Part shown: positions 23,467 to 35,900 of the stretch, piece by piece
How positions within the stretch are numbered: position 1 is the stretch's first letter
How the letters are laid out: each line of letters opens with the position of its first letter
From: Narthecium ossifragum
Taxonomy: Eukaryota; Streptophyta; Magnoliopsida; Dioscoreales; Nartheciaceae
Reading direction: 5' to 3'
DNA: 64,000 nt
NCBI GenBank assembly: GCA_963920575.1
Contig: OY986965.1
Coordinates: 29,072,007-29,136,006, forward strand
Notes under the pieces: model-generated
The model's input: only the letters and a program-made list of their open reading frames with translations
Databases searched by the model: none
What the model was told of the DNA's origin: nothing
Translations under genes and position numbers: made by a program

Positions 23467-24173
23467 AAAGCTCGGGTGACTGAGTTGCAAGTCCGGATGG
23501 ACTGTAACGGCTGTATGCAGAAGATCAGAAGGGCAATGCACAGCATCGATGGTAAGGACTTGCAATAAATTTTCTTCTTTATTCGAACTCTGACAATCCA
23601 CTCATTCTCTTAATCTGCACATTGACAGGTGTGTATGATGTCTACTTTGATTTTGCTCAACAAAAGTTGAAAGTGGTCGGAAGGGCCGATCCTGAACAGA
23701 TCCTGAGAGCCATCAAGAAGACTAGAAAGATGGCCACCATCTGTTCCCACACTGAACAAGGCGAGCCCGAGGCTTCTGAAATGCCACCACCTGCAGAACC
23801 TGCGGCGAGTAGTGACACACCACCTCCTGATTCTGCCAACCAACCTCCAAGTGAACCTCCACCGGCTGAAGCCGACCCTGCAAAAGAGTCTCCACTGCCA
23901 GAAAATGAAGTGAAGCCATCCCCAGATGCTGCTCCGGCAGAGCCTAAGGATGTCGAGGAGAACCACATGGTTCATCACTACCCTCATGGCTACGTCTACA
24001 GAGAGCACTGGAATAACTACCCTCCCACAGGACATGCAATAAGACACGAGAGTCCTTACTATGTCACTCACAGTTACAACAGCTACAGACCATCACCTTA
24101 TGTATCAGGATACGTACCTAATCAGTTGCCCCGACGAGACAACCAGTATGGCGGATCAGCTTTTGCTAATTAG
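23467..24173 (+). CDS. HMA-domain (heavy-metal-associated) protein, 5' exon not found
   Basis: Two exons are clear: 23467-23551 (acceptor CTCCAG, donor GTAAGG) and 23629-24173. They encode KARVTELQVRMDCNGCMQKI, then RRAMHSIDG, then VYDVYFDFAQQKLKVVG, and continue to a stop. The MDCNGC motif supplies the metal-binding CxxC of an HMA fold. ILRAIKKTRKMATICSHTE is typical of a plant HIPP-related subfamily. The C-terminal half is Pro/Glu/Ala-rich, then Tyr/His-rich (PYYVTHSYNSYRP). It ends SAFAN, so the isoprenylation CaaX box of true HIPPs is absent. The first exon begins in frame without a start codon, and no convincing ATG exon with phase 0 is visible in 22800-23460. It therefore lies further upstream or is lost. 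Metal binding is inferred from the motif. Confidence 0.8.
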
Positions 24174-25580
24174 ATGAGTTTTTTATCAAATAGATTTTTA
24201 ATAGAGTTTTGGGATGAAAAAAGTCACTAAGTTGGGTATATCATCAATTAACCCTTTTTTTAACTAATTATCTTATGTAAGTACCATGATTTGTGTCGCA
24301 CGGATAGGCGGGTATATTTTTTCCACCGCCACGTGGCAAGTTTTGGAGACGTCCCACGTGTTTCATTGCTCCTTATGTACGTTGTTCTAGATGGTGACCA
24401 ACTGACAAGGAGGAAGGAAAGACACTAGTTGCTGTAAGTGGATCCGCTAAAGATTGTGTCCATTAAGAGCCATAGCCAAGGTTCGCATCGGCCAGTCCGC
24501 TAAGCGAGATCTTCACCTGATCATTCAGGTCTTGAATCCGAACCGAAATAACTAGTTAAACGGGATTCGCGACTAACCGGTTAGAGCTAATTGCGTTATA
24601 CTCCACAATTTTGAAAAGATTTGCCCTAATTCAGCGTTCATAGTAAGATTAGACTTCACCCAGATTTGTTGGGCTGCCCACTAAGAATATGGCACCCGCA
24701 TCCATCTTTTGAAGAACAGGGATCGGATTCCCTTACGTCGCGAAACAAAGACTATCAAGGGTTTTGATTCATCATCAGACATTTGGTATCTGAATTAAAA
24801 TTGGTATTAGATCCACCACTAACTACTTGTCCTACTAAGATATATGAGAGGCCCTTGACATGAGTTGCAAGCTCAATCCTTAAAGAATGACAATAGTCCT
24901 CATCCAAGGTCTTGCTCAGTCCATACTGAAAGGGACCTGGCTTAAATCAATCTATTGATTGGTTAAGATTCCACGGCCAGTACAAATCCAATAACTAAAC
25001 ATAAAGAACCCACCTTGGGAGTAAGCTATTTAGAGCAGACAAGCACAAGCACCAAGTCCTACAATTATATCGTAATATTCACGGGTTCCCCAGCAAGGTC
25101 TCACATGGTAAGCACAAGCTGGCCCGGCTGTCCCCAGCTGTCTAAAACCAATTAGCAATGCGTGCCGACAAGAATTTACAGCTAATCCTCGTCATCTTCA
25201 TCAGCAAAAGAACCCCAGATCTAACTCGTTGGCCAGTGCAATGCACAACAGCCAAACCTCACACTCTATAATACCCCTCCATTCTCACATCTCCAGACTT
25301 TTCCCACAAAGACACAGTGGTCTCGTCCTTGTTATCTAGTCATTGGCTTCAAAAGAGAAAGGTGTCCTTAGTTTTTGAATGCAAAGACTACTGAAGGATA
25401 TTTAAAAGATTACTATAGTAGCTATGTGATAAGACAACGTACGGATCATGACCTCAGCAGGACAGCCACTGGCCGGCAAAAGCCAGCTAAAATAATTGGC
25501 GTGCCGATCTAGCGTCCACTCGGACACAAGGCATGATCCACGCCATGGACTCATCTTAAACAAGCACTGTCCAGCTTCTT
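24174..25580. other. Intergenic, no gene recognised
   Basis: I see no domain-bearing frame, tRNA-like fold or clear transposon boundary. The first ~100 bp probably hold the HMA gene 3' UTR. Confidence 0.4.
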
Positions 25581-25588
25581 CTCCTGTG

Positions 25589-25599
25589 TATATATATAA
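25589..25599 (+). promoter_or_regulatory. TATA-box-like sequence upstream of hairpin
   Basis: GTATATATATAAC is a good plant TATA box. If used, transcription would begin near 25625, about 90 bp before the hairpin at 25712. No other support. Confidence 0.35.
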
Positions 25600-25711
25600 C
25601 TACCAACCTTTGAGCACTAACATGGGAAAGAGAGGTTACCGGAATAGATCCTTGCCCATAGACTTCTACAAACATGAAGGACGGAGACGAAGTCCATGCC
25701 CGGACATGTTC

Positions 25712-25790
25712 CCTCCGCAGGAGAGATGATGCCGCGGCATTCCTGAATCTGGGTTCATCGGGCGTGCCGCGGTATCATCTACTGCGCAGG
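25712..25790 (+). ncRNA. Candidate stem-loop RNA (possible miRNA-like precursor)
   Basis: The 5' arm 25712-25743 (core GATGATGCCGCGGCA) pairs with the 3' arm 25760-25790 (core TGCCGCGGTATCATC), closing a ~16-nt loop. About 26 of 31 positions pair with few bulges, which is plant pre-miRNA geometry. A TATA-like box lies ~115 bp upstream. The arms match no miRNA family I can name; they only loosely recall miR172 and are not it. A small frame starting at 25621 (MGKRGYRNRSL, about 36 codons) overlaps the upstream part and ends in the 5' arm. Expression is unknown. Confidence 0.35.
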
Positions 25791-26074
25791 TAACATTCGC
25801 CGGAGGCATCTGCTGCACAGGTAAAGCTAGCTAGAGGACTAGAGGTGGACGTCCACATGGGATCCAGGTGAGTTTGCTAACCTCATATCTTGGAATTTGT
25901 CTGAACCATGCCTACAATATGCTGCCCTTCTATATTGTCTGATACACATTTGATGAAGTCAAAATAGATCATGGAGGCTCAGAATCCTATAGAGATATAC
26001 CGGACGCATGGGGGAAAGTGGGCTTCGGCGCTTCTTGAAGAGCATGGAGAAGTGGGATCTCGGCCGCACGAGGC

Positions 26075-29000
26075 CTAATCATCGAGACCATAGTCCTCAC
26101 CGAAGTACTTGTCGACTAGGCCATTTGCCATGTTTCGCATTTGCTCATTCTCGTGGAACTGGAACCTTTCCATGGCAGCGATCCCATCCTCCATTTCGAC
26201 GAGCTTTGGCCCTTCCCCATTGGGCAGGCCCCTCAAGACCTGAGAAAAAGAATTGCAAAAACCACAGTTGAGCATCATCATCTGTTCTAGTGAGCACATC
26301 TGGGTCTACACTCAGAAACCCAAGGAATAGGAGAAATCGTCTGCAGTCCAAGTATCCATTAATCCACTACTTTGCACCAGAAAAAGAGCCACTAACGTAT
26401 GTACACTATGTACTTAAGCCTTTGAATCCACTCATAATCTAGTCGTCTCCCTATTACAGTCCAAATGCTGTAAGGTTCTACACTAGTAACAACCTTCTCA
26501 CAACTAAAAACAGTTCATTGTTTGTAATTATTGATACTAATATGCATTTGTGAAAAGAACCCATATCTGTTTTGAATGCATCAACGAGACAGTGATGCTG
26601 ATTAGGACAAAATGATGAAACTACCCCTCTCTCTCTGCTACCTTATCTCTTTTTAAACACTCCATAATAAACTAAGAGTATATTTTTCTTTTTCAAGACA
26701 GATTATTTGAGATAATCACAATTAGTCAATTAAACCTAGCAATTACTGATGGAAGCTAACAATAGGCAAATAAAGTTGAAAATGTAGGTACCTGGATGCA
26801 ATATTTGATAAGGCAGGGTAGTTTTCTACAATTGACATAATGTAGGTAGCTATTTGTAAAATCCCAACTAAATTTAGTTGCTCGATTATGCCAAGAATTA
26901 AACATCTACCATTCAATCTCGAGGACATTAAAAATGCCTCAAGGAAGATATTTTTGATGTCATCCATCGAAGAAAAGCATGTCTCGAAAGAGAATGGAAG
27001 CAACTCAATGAGACAAAATCATCTTGCAGAAATTAGTATTTGCAAAGGGAACATGGTACATAGGATATGAGGAGTTTTTCTTACTAGTTCCAAGAATTGA
27101 AGGCCCAGTCTTGCCGCTTCTATATCAGGAGACCTTACCAAATTCACAAACCCTGCAAGGCAACCTTGATGGAGAAGTGAAACTAAGTGTGGCACAATAA
27201 TGTCTGACTGCTCAGCACTTTCTGCTGGGGCAACACAAAGATTTCCAAGAGCATAAGCCACTTCCTTTCTTATATCAAACTGTGCAGTTGTTAGAAGATG
27301 CACCAACAAAGGAGTGACCTCGCTAGAACATACTAACTTCTTGTGCTCAAAAGAACCTGCTGCCAGGTTAGATAAGACCCATGCAGCCTCCTATAAGAGT
27401 TTTTCAAAATTTCAGTGCAAAACCCAACAGTAGTTCTACAAGCATAAGATTAAAAGAGAGTGAAAGTCACCTTTTTAAGCACCCTGCTCTCACTTCTCAT
27501 ACACTTTGCTAACGCCACCATGACATGATCTGAAAATACAAGAATTGTCAGTACTCGGTGATTCTGTAGAAGAATTCAGGAAACAAGACCTTACAAGTAA
27601 CAGGGTTGTCACTGCAGGCTAACCTGTAATATCATCCCTGACAATAAGAACAGTATTGATAACATAATCATCAGCAGCTAAAAGATTCCCTAAACTCCGA
27701 AGAACCTAAACCAGACAGAAAAATCAGTCATCAGTATTGCTGCCTTAAATCTTAACTGGCATTTACAACAGCTAATGTACATGGCGATGATTAGAGGAAC
27801 TTTGCATGCACACACATGAAATGCACTGATGCATATGCCCGACAGTTTGAACTCATAGCCTAAGGGAGATCTAGAGTTTTGTGGGAGGTGAGAATTTCTA
27901 TAGGAACGAACAGAGAACTTGTTTTTTGGTCATACCTGGTTATTCGATCTTGTTGAGTGGGGACCATCTTACTCTTACTGAAGGTCTTTTCTAGCTTTTT
28001 TTTTCTTTTTTTAATTTTTTTTTGTATTTAGCCTGCTAAGATATATTCTTTTGGCCCAAGTAATGCACAGCACGCAAGATAAAGTAGTTTTCAATGAGAA
28101 GATGACAAAAACATGTTGTTTATGGTAGTCTGTTACCGGAATTAGCAACTGGAGATTCTCTGAAGATGCTAATCTGCCAACAAGAAGTTGAACAATATCA
28201 CTTTTCACAATCATGTGAAGGGCGGTCTCTGACAAAGCTGAAAGGTACACCACCACCCATGCTACTTCAGTCACCAACTCATCATCCCTGAATTCAAATA
28301 TAGCATTCAATAGTGTATTCCCATTGTATTTATGGATGACCAAAGGACAAGGAATCATTTAACCTTGTCTTTTGTCATGGAAAACAAAGCCTAAACAATT
28401 ATGTTGAACTACAACAGTAGCATCGGAAGCGAGCATCTAGTCAAATTCGGATCCAAAGTAAGGCCATTTAAGAAAAGACGACAAACATGAGTTGTAACTA
28501 GTAATCATATATTGCTCAAAATAACACATCGGAAACTGATAAGTATTCTGCATGCTTGCTAATGTGCAATTCTCCATTGGCCTTCTAAAACACTGATACC
28601 TGATATATCAGCAAATACGTGTGATGTGGAATCAGTGAACAGGCAAGGACAATATGATAATAACATGACGCATCCAAGACGTAAAAAAACAAAAGATCTG
28701 CATGTATTTAATGTGTACTTGTTTGACCTTCATTGGCGCTGTAATATCTAGATTAAGGTACATCATTTCCTAGAAAGAATTTCTTTAATAAGATTTCTTA
28801 TAATGTAACATGAATGCTTTCATCCGGTCAAAAATGAAAAACATATCCACAGATATCAGAGAAAAACAGAGAGTCAAAACTTACACTTTCTTCAAGTGCC
28901 TTATGATGCCATCTAGCAACCCATCGATTTTAACCAGTACATTTGCACCTCTAGGATCAGGTCCCTGCACTTGACATTAGAACGTTTACAGCACAAGATG

Positions 29001-32000
29001 CAAAATCATCTATTAAATCTGGAAGATAAGTCACACAACTCCAACTATGGTCCATCACAAGTAACAAGAAAGAGATCAGAGTGCATTCTACAATAAGCCA
29101 GCAAAATTGTCATGCAGAGCAAAACAGATGAGAGTCTGACTGAGAGAAAGATTAGTCAACCATACAATCATCCAGCATAGAGGTACATACTTGTAGGAAC
29201 TTTGCTATTCATCAAGACATCATATTTCATCTAAGCATTTTGCATGAATCAGGTATGTTCTTTCTGTCACAATTAACAAAATACAATAGCAGTTCTACAC
29301 AAAAAGCCAGATACAGCAAGCTGCAAATTTTTGGGAATCGTCAGCTTATCTAGTAGCAATATGATTGACCTTAGAAATAGCAAGGCTCAAGTGAATCCAC
29401 AGAAACTGATACTCCATGCATTTTAGAGGAACTAACATTTTGTTTAGATGGGTGTTCACCTATCAAAAACTACAGTAACAAAAAAACCTCATCCATACTA
29501 CTAGATGAAATTTAAACTTTATTATTTGATTCCTCTTAAATGATTTATCCATAATCCAAGTTTCAGATATTTTTCCAAATTTCCAATTAAAAAACACAGA
29601 AAACCATTTTCTGAAATCATATTATCATAACCTTTATCAAATTTGACATTGCCCAAGCAGCTGTCCTTGCTGTTGAGTTATTATTAGACAACATCAGTCG
29701 CGCAAGGGGCAGCAACGCTCCTTGGGCCAATAAAATGCTTCTCAAGTCCTCTGCTTCACCAGCAACATTTCCCAAAGCCCATGCACACTGCTCCGCCACT
29801 GGCAAGGAACTCTTCTCTAGCCAAAATACAAGAGATAACACAAAGACATCAGACATTTGCCAAAATAAAAGGAAGAATCACATTCGATTGGAATTAGCAA
29901 ATTATGGAAATGAGACCGAATACATCCCACATTCCATCCCCACACCCACACCCCCTTCAAAACACAAAAGAGGAAAGAAAGAAATACGTATGACGATGAG
30001 TTTTGAATATAGCCCCAAGAAAAGAGTTTGCATCAAGTCAGTCCTTTTCAGAATTTTTATCAGTTCACATCAGAATATTTCAGTGTGCTGAACATCACAC
30101 CAACAAAAAAATATTTGACGTCACGTTATACATCAGAACAAGCAATCATGTGGAAGTGAAAGCTTATGCCAGGTTATGATACCCTGGAGTTCAACCGATG
30201 ACAACTTTATGAAGAAAACCACAAATCAGTTTCACGGAGGAGCACAGGGATTACCGACCTCCAAGATGAGCAATAAGCAAAGGCAGCGCAGGCAATATAG
30301 ACTTTGTCTCCTCAGGTTCCCCAGCTGCTATATTAGTAAGGCACCAAGCAGCTTCAAGCAACTGCAAATAAATGGAGAAAGAAGGGAATTTTAGAGATAT
30401 TACAGACAACCAAAACTTCCACCAAATTGTTCATATATGCATGCAAAAACTGAGAAGTAGAAATTGGAACCACTTTTTTCCACTAGTAACAAATGAGAAT
30501 AATAGGCCTAAATACTGTTGGAAATCAGTTAAAAGGATAACCATTAAGTATCTTAATGATGAAAGGGAAGCTTAAGCAGTCCCAAAGACTGGATATGCGA
30601 AAGGATTCGCACCTCTTCATCTGGTGTTCCAAAAGAAAGGGACTGCACAAGGACAGGAACAACTCCAGCATGGATGGCTGCTTCAACAGGAGGTGTCTCT
30701 GACTTTGACAGTAAGCGTCTCAAATCACGAAGGGCCTCTAATTTTTTCTGTGCAACAGCTCTCCCTCTAGAAAGCATAAGAAACACAATAATGAATGTAG
30801 ATAATAACCAGGGGAGGGAGACCAGCAAAAGTGCAATTACAATGAGTAAAATTATGGTTATCATATTTGAATAAGTTTTTATGAGCTAAGATACTCGCAC
30901 ATAAACCTATAGTAATTCAGTCAGTAACTATGTTTACATACGTTTAAGGAGGAAAGAGATTTCTTCTTTTATATGAGGATCAATCCTAATATGGATTCCA
31001 TAGGAATGTCAAAATCATGAAACAAGATTTATCATTCATGATTCTTAATATGCTATTTCTTCCCCTATTTGCAAATAGTCAATTAATTGAAGTATGGGCA
31101 TGAACCAGAGAAGTACAAGTGTTATAGTACATGTCTACAAGCCTCTATCAAAGATCATAAAGGGTGAGGGGAAGAAGCCTAAAAACGAATGGGGAATCAC
31201 AACAGTATTTCAGGCTCTAAAGTGGAATGTGAATCTTAAGATTTCAAAGAGGAACATCAATATAAACCCAGGTATAACATGGCAGCTAATTAGGCAAATA
31301 AAGAAGTCAGAAAATAAGAGAGAAGTGCACTCACTGGTGATGAAGAGCAGACTTTAATGCTTCCACAACTTGCAAAGTTTGAGCATGCAACTGTGCACTG
31401 TCTTCCTCTATTACCATAACCTCCTCCTCTGAAACCTTACCATCATTGGCAACTCCATCTCTGCAGAGGCGTTTCGCTCGGAGTAAAGCCTCTCTTTTTT
31501 CCTTCCCGATAGTAATAGCATTCTGGCGCCTCCTATGGGATGCGCTATTATGCACTGACAACAAGGAGTTACTGTTTCTTTTTTCTTTTTTTTGCCTCAT
31601 TTACATCCAGTTAAGAAAACCCCAAAGCATTACTTAGAGCAAGAAAGTGAGACAAACAACACCATCCAATAGAGAGTTTCTTATGAATTCGAAACTTATC
31701 AATAAACATGTAATTTCCAATTAATTGCAGCTTCTACTGCTTTCCATGAAATTAAAACATATAACCATTCTATTCTCGAGGTTCTTCTGCTCAACTAAGA
31801 CAAGGAAGGGCGAGGGCTCCCCTCGACATCCATCCTTCGAACATGAAATGTTCCAAGACATTCCGCCTTAAAGCTGACACCAAACCTTAATATTCCACTA
31901 TTCCAAGAATATTTTGGACATCCCCACCCAGGAGAATCTTTAGATTGTTCTCTCCGGTTGGAATTGACAACAAAAAACGCAGAAGAAAGCGTCGAGAGAA

Positions 32001-32092
32001 AGAGGGACAAGAACGAAGAGAAGAGAGGCGTTACCTGAAGACTTGATGGGATCTCGATGATAAGGGGGAGTGGAGTTCTCCTCGCCCAACAT
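26075..32092 (-). CDS. Importin subunit alpha-9-like nuclear import receptor
   Basis: Eleven exons splice into one 520-residue frame: 32035-32092, 31335-31554, 30613-30766, 30259-30361, 29632-29816, 28885-28964, 28137-28287, 27624-27705, 27471-27529, 27085-27390 and 26075-26239. All junctions are GT-AG and phases agree. The start gives MLGEENSTPPYHRDPIKSS. A basic importin-beta-binding-like region (HRRRQNA ... KEKREALLRAKRL) follows. Armadillo repeats then carry the expected Trp/Asn ladder: EAAWCLTNIAAG, EQCAWALGNVAG, RTAAWAMSNL, EVAWVVVYLSAL, EAAWVLSNLAAG and EVAYALGNLC. The C-terminus is DKYFGEDYGLDD. Importin alpha binds nuclear localisation signals and hands cargo to importin beta. The divergent IBB and overall length match the plant alpha-9 class. 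An upstream ATG at 32224 is in another frame. Confidence 0.95.
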
Positions 32093-32901
32093 TGCTCGAA
32101 AGGAGAAGCGGCTTTCTTGCCCTTACGCGTCACCAAGAGAGCCGGGAATTCGTGCTCGGGGTTTAACGCGACACTGGTCGCTCGAGATCGTCGTTGCTGT
32201 GTGTTTAGTATGACTGAATCGGGCATGAAGAGTTGAATACCAATTTGAAGAGGTTAAGTGATGGAGACGTCCAGATGGTGTAGAAAATGACTCGAGAAGC
32301 TGACGTAGCCGTTTATTTCAGTTGTTCTTATGATTTTGTAGGAGCTCCCAGTGATGAAAACAACTGCAATGATCGGGGAGCGAAATTAATGGGAGCAATC
32401 CTTGTGAAATTCATATGTTGTCCTCATTTTACTGTATGCCATTGGCATTGGCCCAATTTACTAGAGTTCATCCAGCAAACTGTATCATGTGTTGAATGTC
32501 AACAGAGAAAATTGCTCTCAACTTGAGCCTACCATGAATCAATCTGTAATGCCCAAGTAGACAGGGCAAAGAAGGAAAAGGAAAAGGATACAGCTGTTCA
32601 CTGTATATCTTATGTTACAAAATTTATCCATCGGAACGAATGCTAGGGACATCCCTGATGAAAATTTTACATTCATAAATTTACACCTTTGTGGTCGTAT
32701 GGTTTAACAAAGGGAGTACAATCTTCACTTTTATAGGTGCAACAGGAGATATCAAATCCGTGAGATAATTTACGGAGAGAATCTGCCATTGAATTCCTGA
32801 CCGCTGCAAGGAAGAAGATAGAAATCACTTTTGATCGGCTCTTGTGATTGCTACAACAGCGAGTCATCCCCAACAGAAGAAACTAAAATCGCTCCAATGT
32901 A

Positions 32902-35900
32902 TCAGCTCTGTGAGTCTTCCACAGCAGAATCAAATTTGGCTTCCGTAGTAACCGGACCACTGTCATTCGCAACTACCAAGTTCTGTTTCCTTTCTGCTTG
33001 CAGCGATCGGCACAAGGATTCAAGCTTTTCCTTTTGATTCTTTGCTTTTTCAAGCTGTTTCTTCATAAGCTCACGCTTTGAAGAAAAAAGAAAACCAGAT
33101 TATTCGACAGTCAAGGTAAAAGGTGGCTTACAATAAGGCAATGTGCATATAAGCAATTAAAATTCACCATAAACTTTGTGATTATTTTCACTGCAACAAT
33201 TAATCACGTTTTAAAGTAGCTGCAATTCCTCCATTTTCATGACATTACCATTCTGTTTGATGTAGGCAACTCTTTTCGTACAAACGTCAAATCTTGACAC
33301 TACCATCACTTATTTGGGTGTTACAGGCAACTTTTAACACACAACCCTCTTCCCACCAACAGCAATTAAGTAGGTGTTACAATCGGGACACTACCCACCA
33401 CGTGGAATGATCAACACTGACAATGATAAGATGAAAGTAGGCTTCACACCAGGACACCAAATACGTCACGGAGAAATTTCGGACTTGTATAAAGAACATG
33501 ATACAATACCTGTGGCAAGAGAAGCCTAAAATTGAAGCCACAGCCATCATGAGTACTAGGAAGGCTCTTGATAACCCCTCAACTAGTTTAGTGCCTTTCT
33601 TTGACTAATGCTTGATAGAAATAGTACAAAAGTGCAATTTAACATTGAAAACAGACCCACTAAACTCGAGTCTTATTTAAACGATTCAAAAAAGAAAAAT
33701 GATCAAACACAAGAGCAAGTACGAGACAATGGATTGCCTTTCGTGATTAATTCTAGTTTGATAGTGCAGCTTACCTCCTCAATAAGCTTTACAATTGCCA
33801 CATCTGAGTTCTCACATTTGCTCTTCAAGAACACATTTTCCTTCTTGAGTTCCTTTATTAACTTTCCCATCTGATTATAGCTCAATATATGAGAAACAAA
33901 GTTCCATTGTAGCTTGCATAGCTCAAAGTTAAGAAGAGCAGAAGAAAGATATATAATTGTATACCTAGTACAAATCATAATTCCACTCATTCACATGAAA
34001 GGCTAATCATTTGAAGGCATACCTTTTCCATCTCTTGCTTGAATGTTTCAAAGACTTCATTACTTTTGAGCAAGGCATCCTGGAGAAATAGAATTGGCAA
34101 ATCAAAGGCTATTCAGAAGAAGAATTTAATTCTGTGCACATATGAAGCAGATACTTTAAGCTGAGATTGATACATGATCTATTTTTATACTAAGCAAAGT
34201 TCTCACAAGCAATACTTTAAGCTGAGATTGATACATGATCTATTTTTATACACTAGAGCCCTCATCTGAGAAAATATGGCGTCGTTCACGTCAAAACAAC
34301 ACCCATTTAGTTTCGAGGGGTAATGTAGTAGACAGATATCAGGCCAGTTTTGATTAATTTCATGGTATATCTGTTTCTAGGTCCAGAAGTTATTTCGCGA
34401 TGGTTCCAGATATTAAAAGCCAGAAAACAGTAACACTCTGCACTCCCCTAACAATTTTAACTAGAATCAGGTGAAACAAGCTACCACTGCTGCATTAAAT
34501 TTGAAGAAAGAAGTATCCTCTAAGAATACTGAATTTTACAAGTACCTGAAATTGCAGAAATTTCTCTCCATCAGCTACTAGCTGTGTGCGCAAGTTTTTC
34601 TCTGTAGCTAATAACTGCGAGACCTGCTCCACATACAATTGCAACTGGGTTTGCTCCTGACTGGATTTTTCTTCCTTCTGTTGGAGTTTTAGATCAGCAA
34701 GCTGAAGTTCCAATGTCTTCTGCTTCAACTGCATATTTATATTTGAAGTAAAAGAGACACAACTTTAGTGAAGCAGCAAATTGTGTACCAACCGTAAGCT
34801 AAATCCTCCATCTTGAAGTATTGTATATCCCAGTCAAGATGCTCATGCATTATAAATGGCTTGGTGGTACTAAGTCAATAAGATCATAATCCAAACCTTT
34901 TGTGCAAACTGTTGCTCAGAAAGTGCATATTGGTCAGCAAGAAGCTTCAATTTGCTTCTCAGCCTACAAAGGATTTCAACAATAAGCACAAAATAAAGAG
35001 CTTTGCATAACCAAATTGGACTTAGAAGTAACCATGGAGAAAAATGGTGCTGAACTGCATTGCCATCAGGTATGACATAACAAGAAAGCAAGTGCAGAGT
35101 AATAAACTACAGTTATAAAGAGAAGCACTTCTGGAACACTATAGTTGCTACCATGATCAACATGGATTTAGCATTGATGAGCCAAAAGTATCAAGACAAT
35201 GTCAAGGATCAGGGCCCTAGATATCAAATCCCTGAGATTTAAATAAACAAATATGCGCCATGGCTCTCACAATGGTTTCAAACCAAGATATAATAGCCAG
35301 TGCACAAATAGACCCCTTTATGAACACCAACAGAACTAGAAAAGAAAAAAAAAAATCCTTGGACAGAAATGTTCCTTCATTAACCAACTACTGCAGCACT
35401 GCAAGACACAAACCTCAGGATCAACGAGAATCCCCAGAGGATATTGCCCAATAAACACCTAGCTACAATAGAATCAAGAAAGAAAAACCAAACAGGTCAT
35501 AGGGCTGTGCCGTAGTAGCACATAAGTGTATTCACATCTGCCAGCACCTTCACGACTTGAAAATTAGCCATAAATATTCTAAAATGTTTTGTAACATATT
35601 CTTCATTCTAAACCCATCAGCAGTAATTTCATCCATATCCCTCTATATAAGTAAATCTGGTAAATAAAGATGAATGCGCCTGACTGGCAGATTCATCTCC
35701 CCAATTTGAAAACCTTCCCATTACTGACAGCATTCAAGAAACTTCTCCAAACAATTTTAACTGGAGCGCTGATTGGTGCACACGTCAGCTGGCGTGTGCA
35801 TCTCACATTATTGAATCGGTAGCTACAGCTACCGATTCATATACATGCCTATCGGTAGTGGTCTACCGATAGGCATGTACAACCTATCAGTACCCCACTA

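Noticed and set aside
25721..25741. miR172-like sequence (GATGATGC...GCAT)
   Set aside because: Similarity is limited to about 8 contiguous bases and it lies on the wrong arm, so no known family was assigned.
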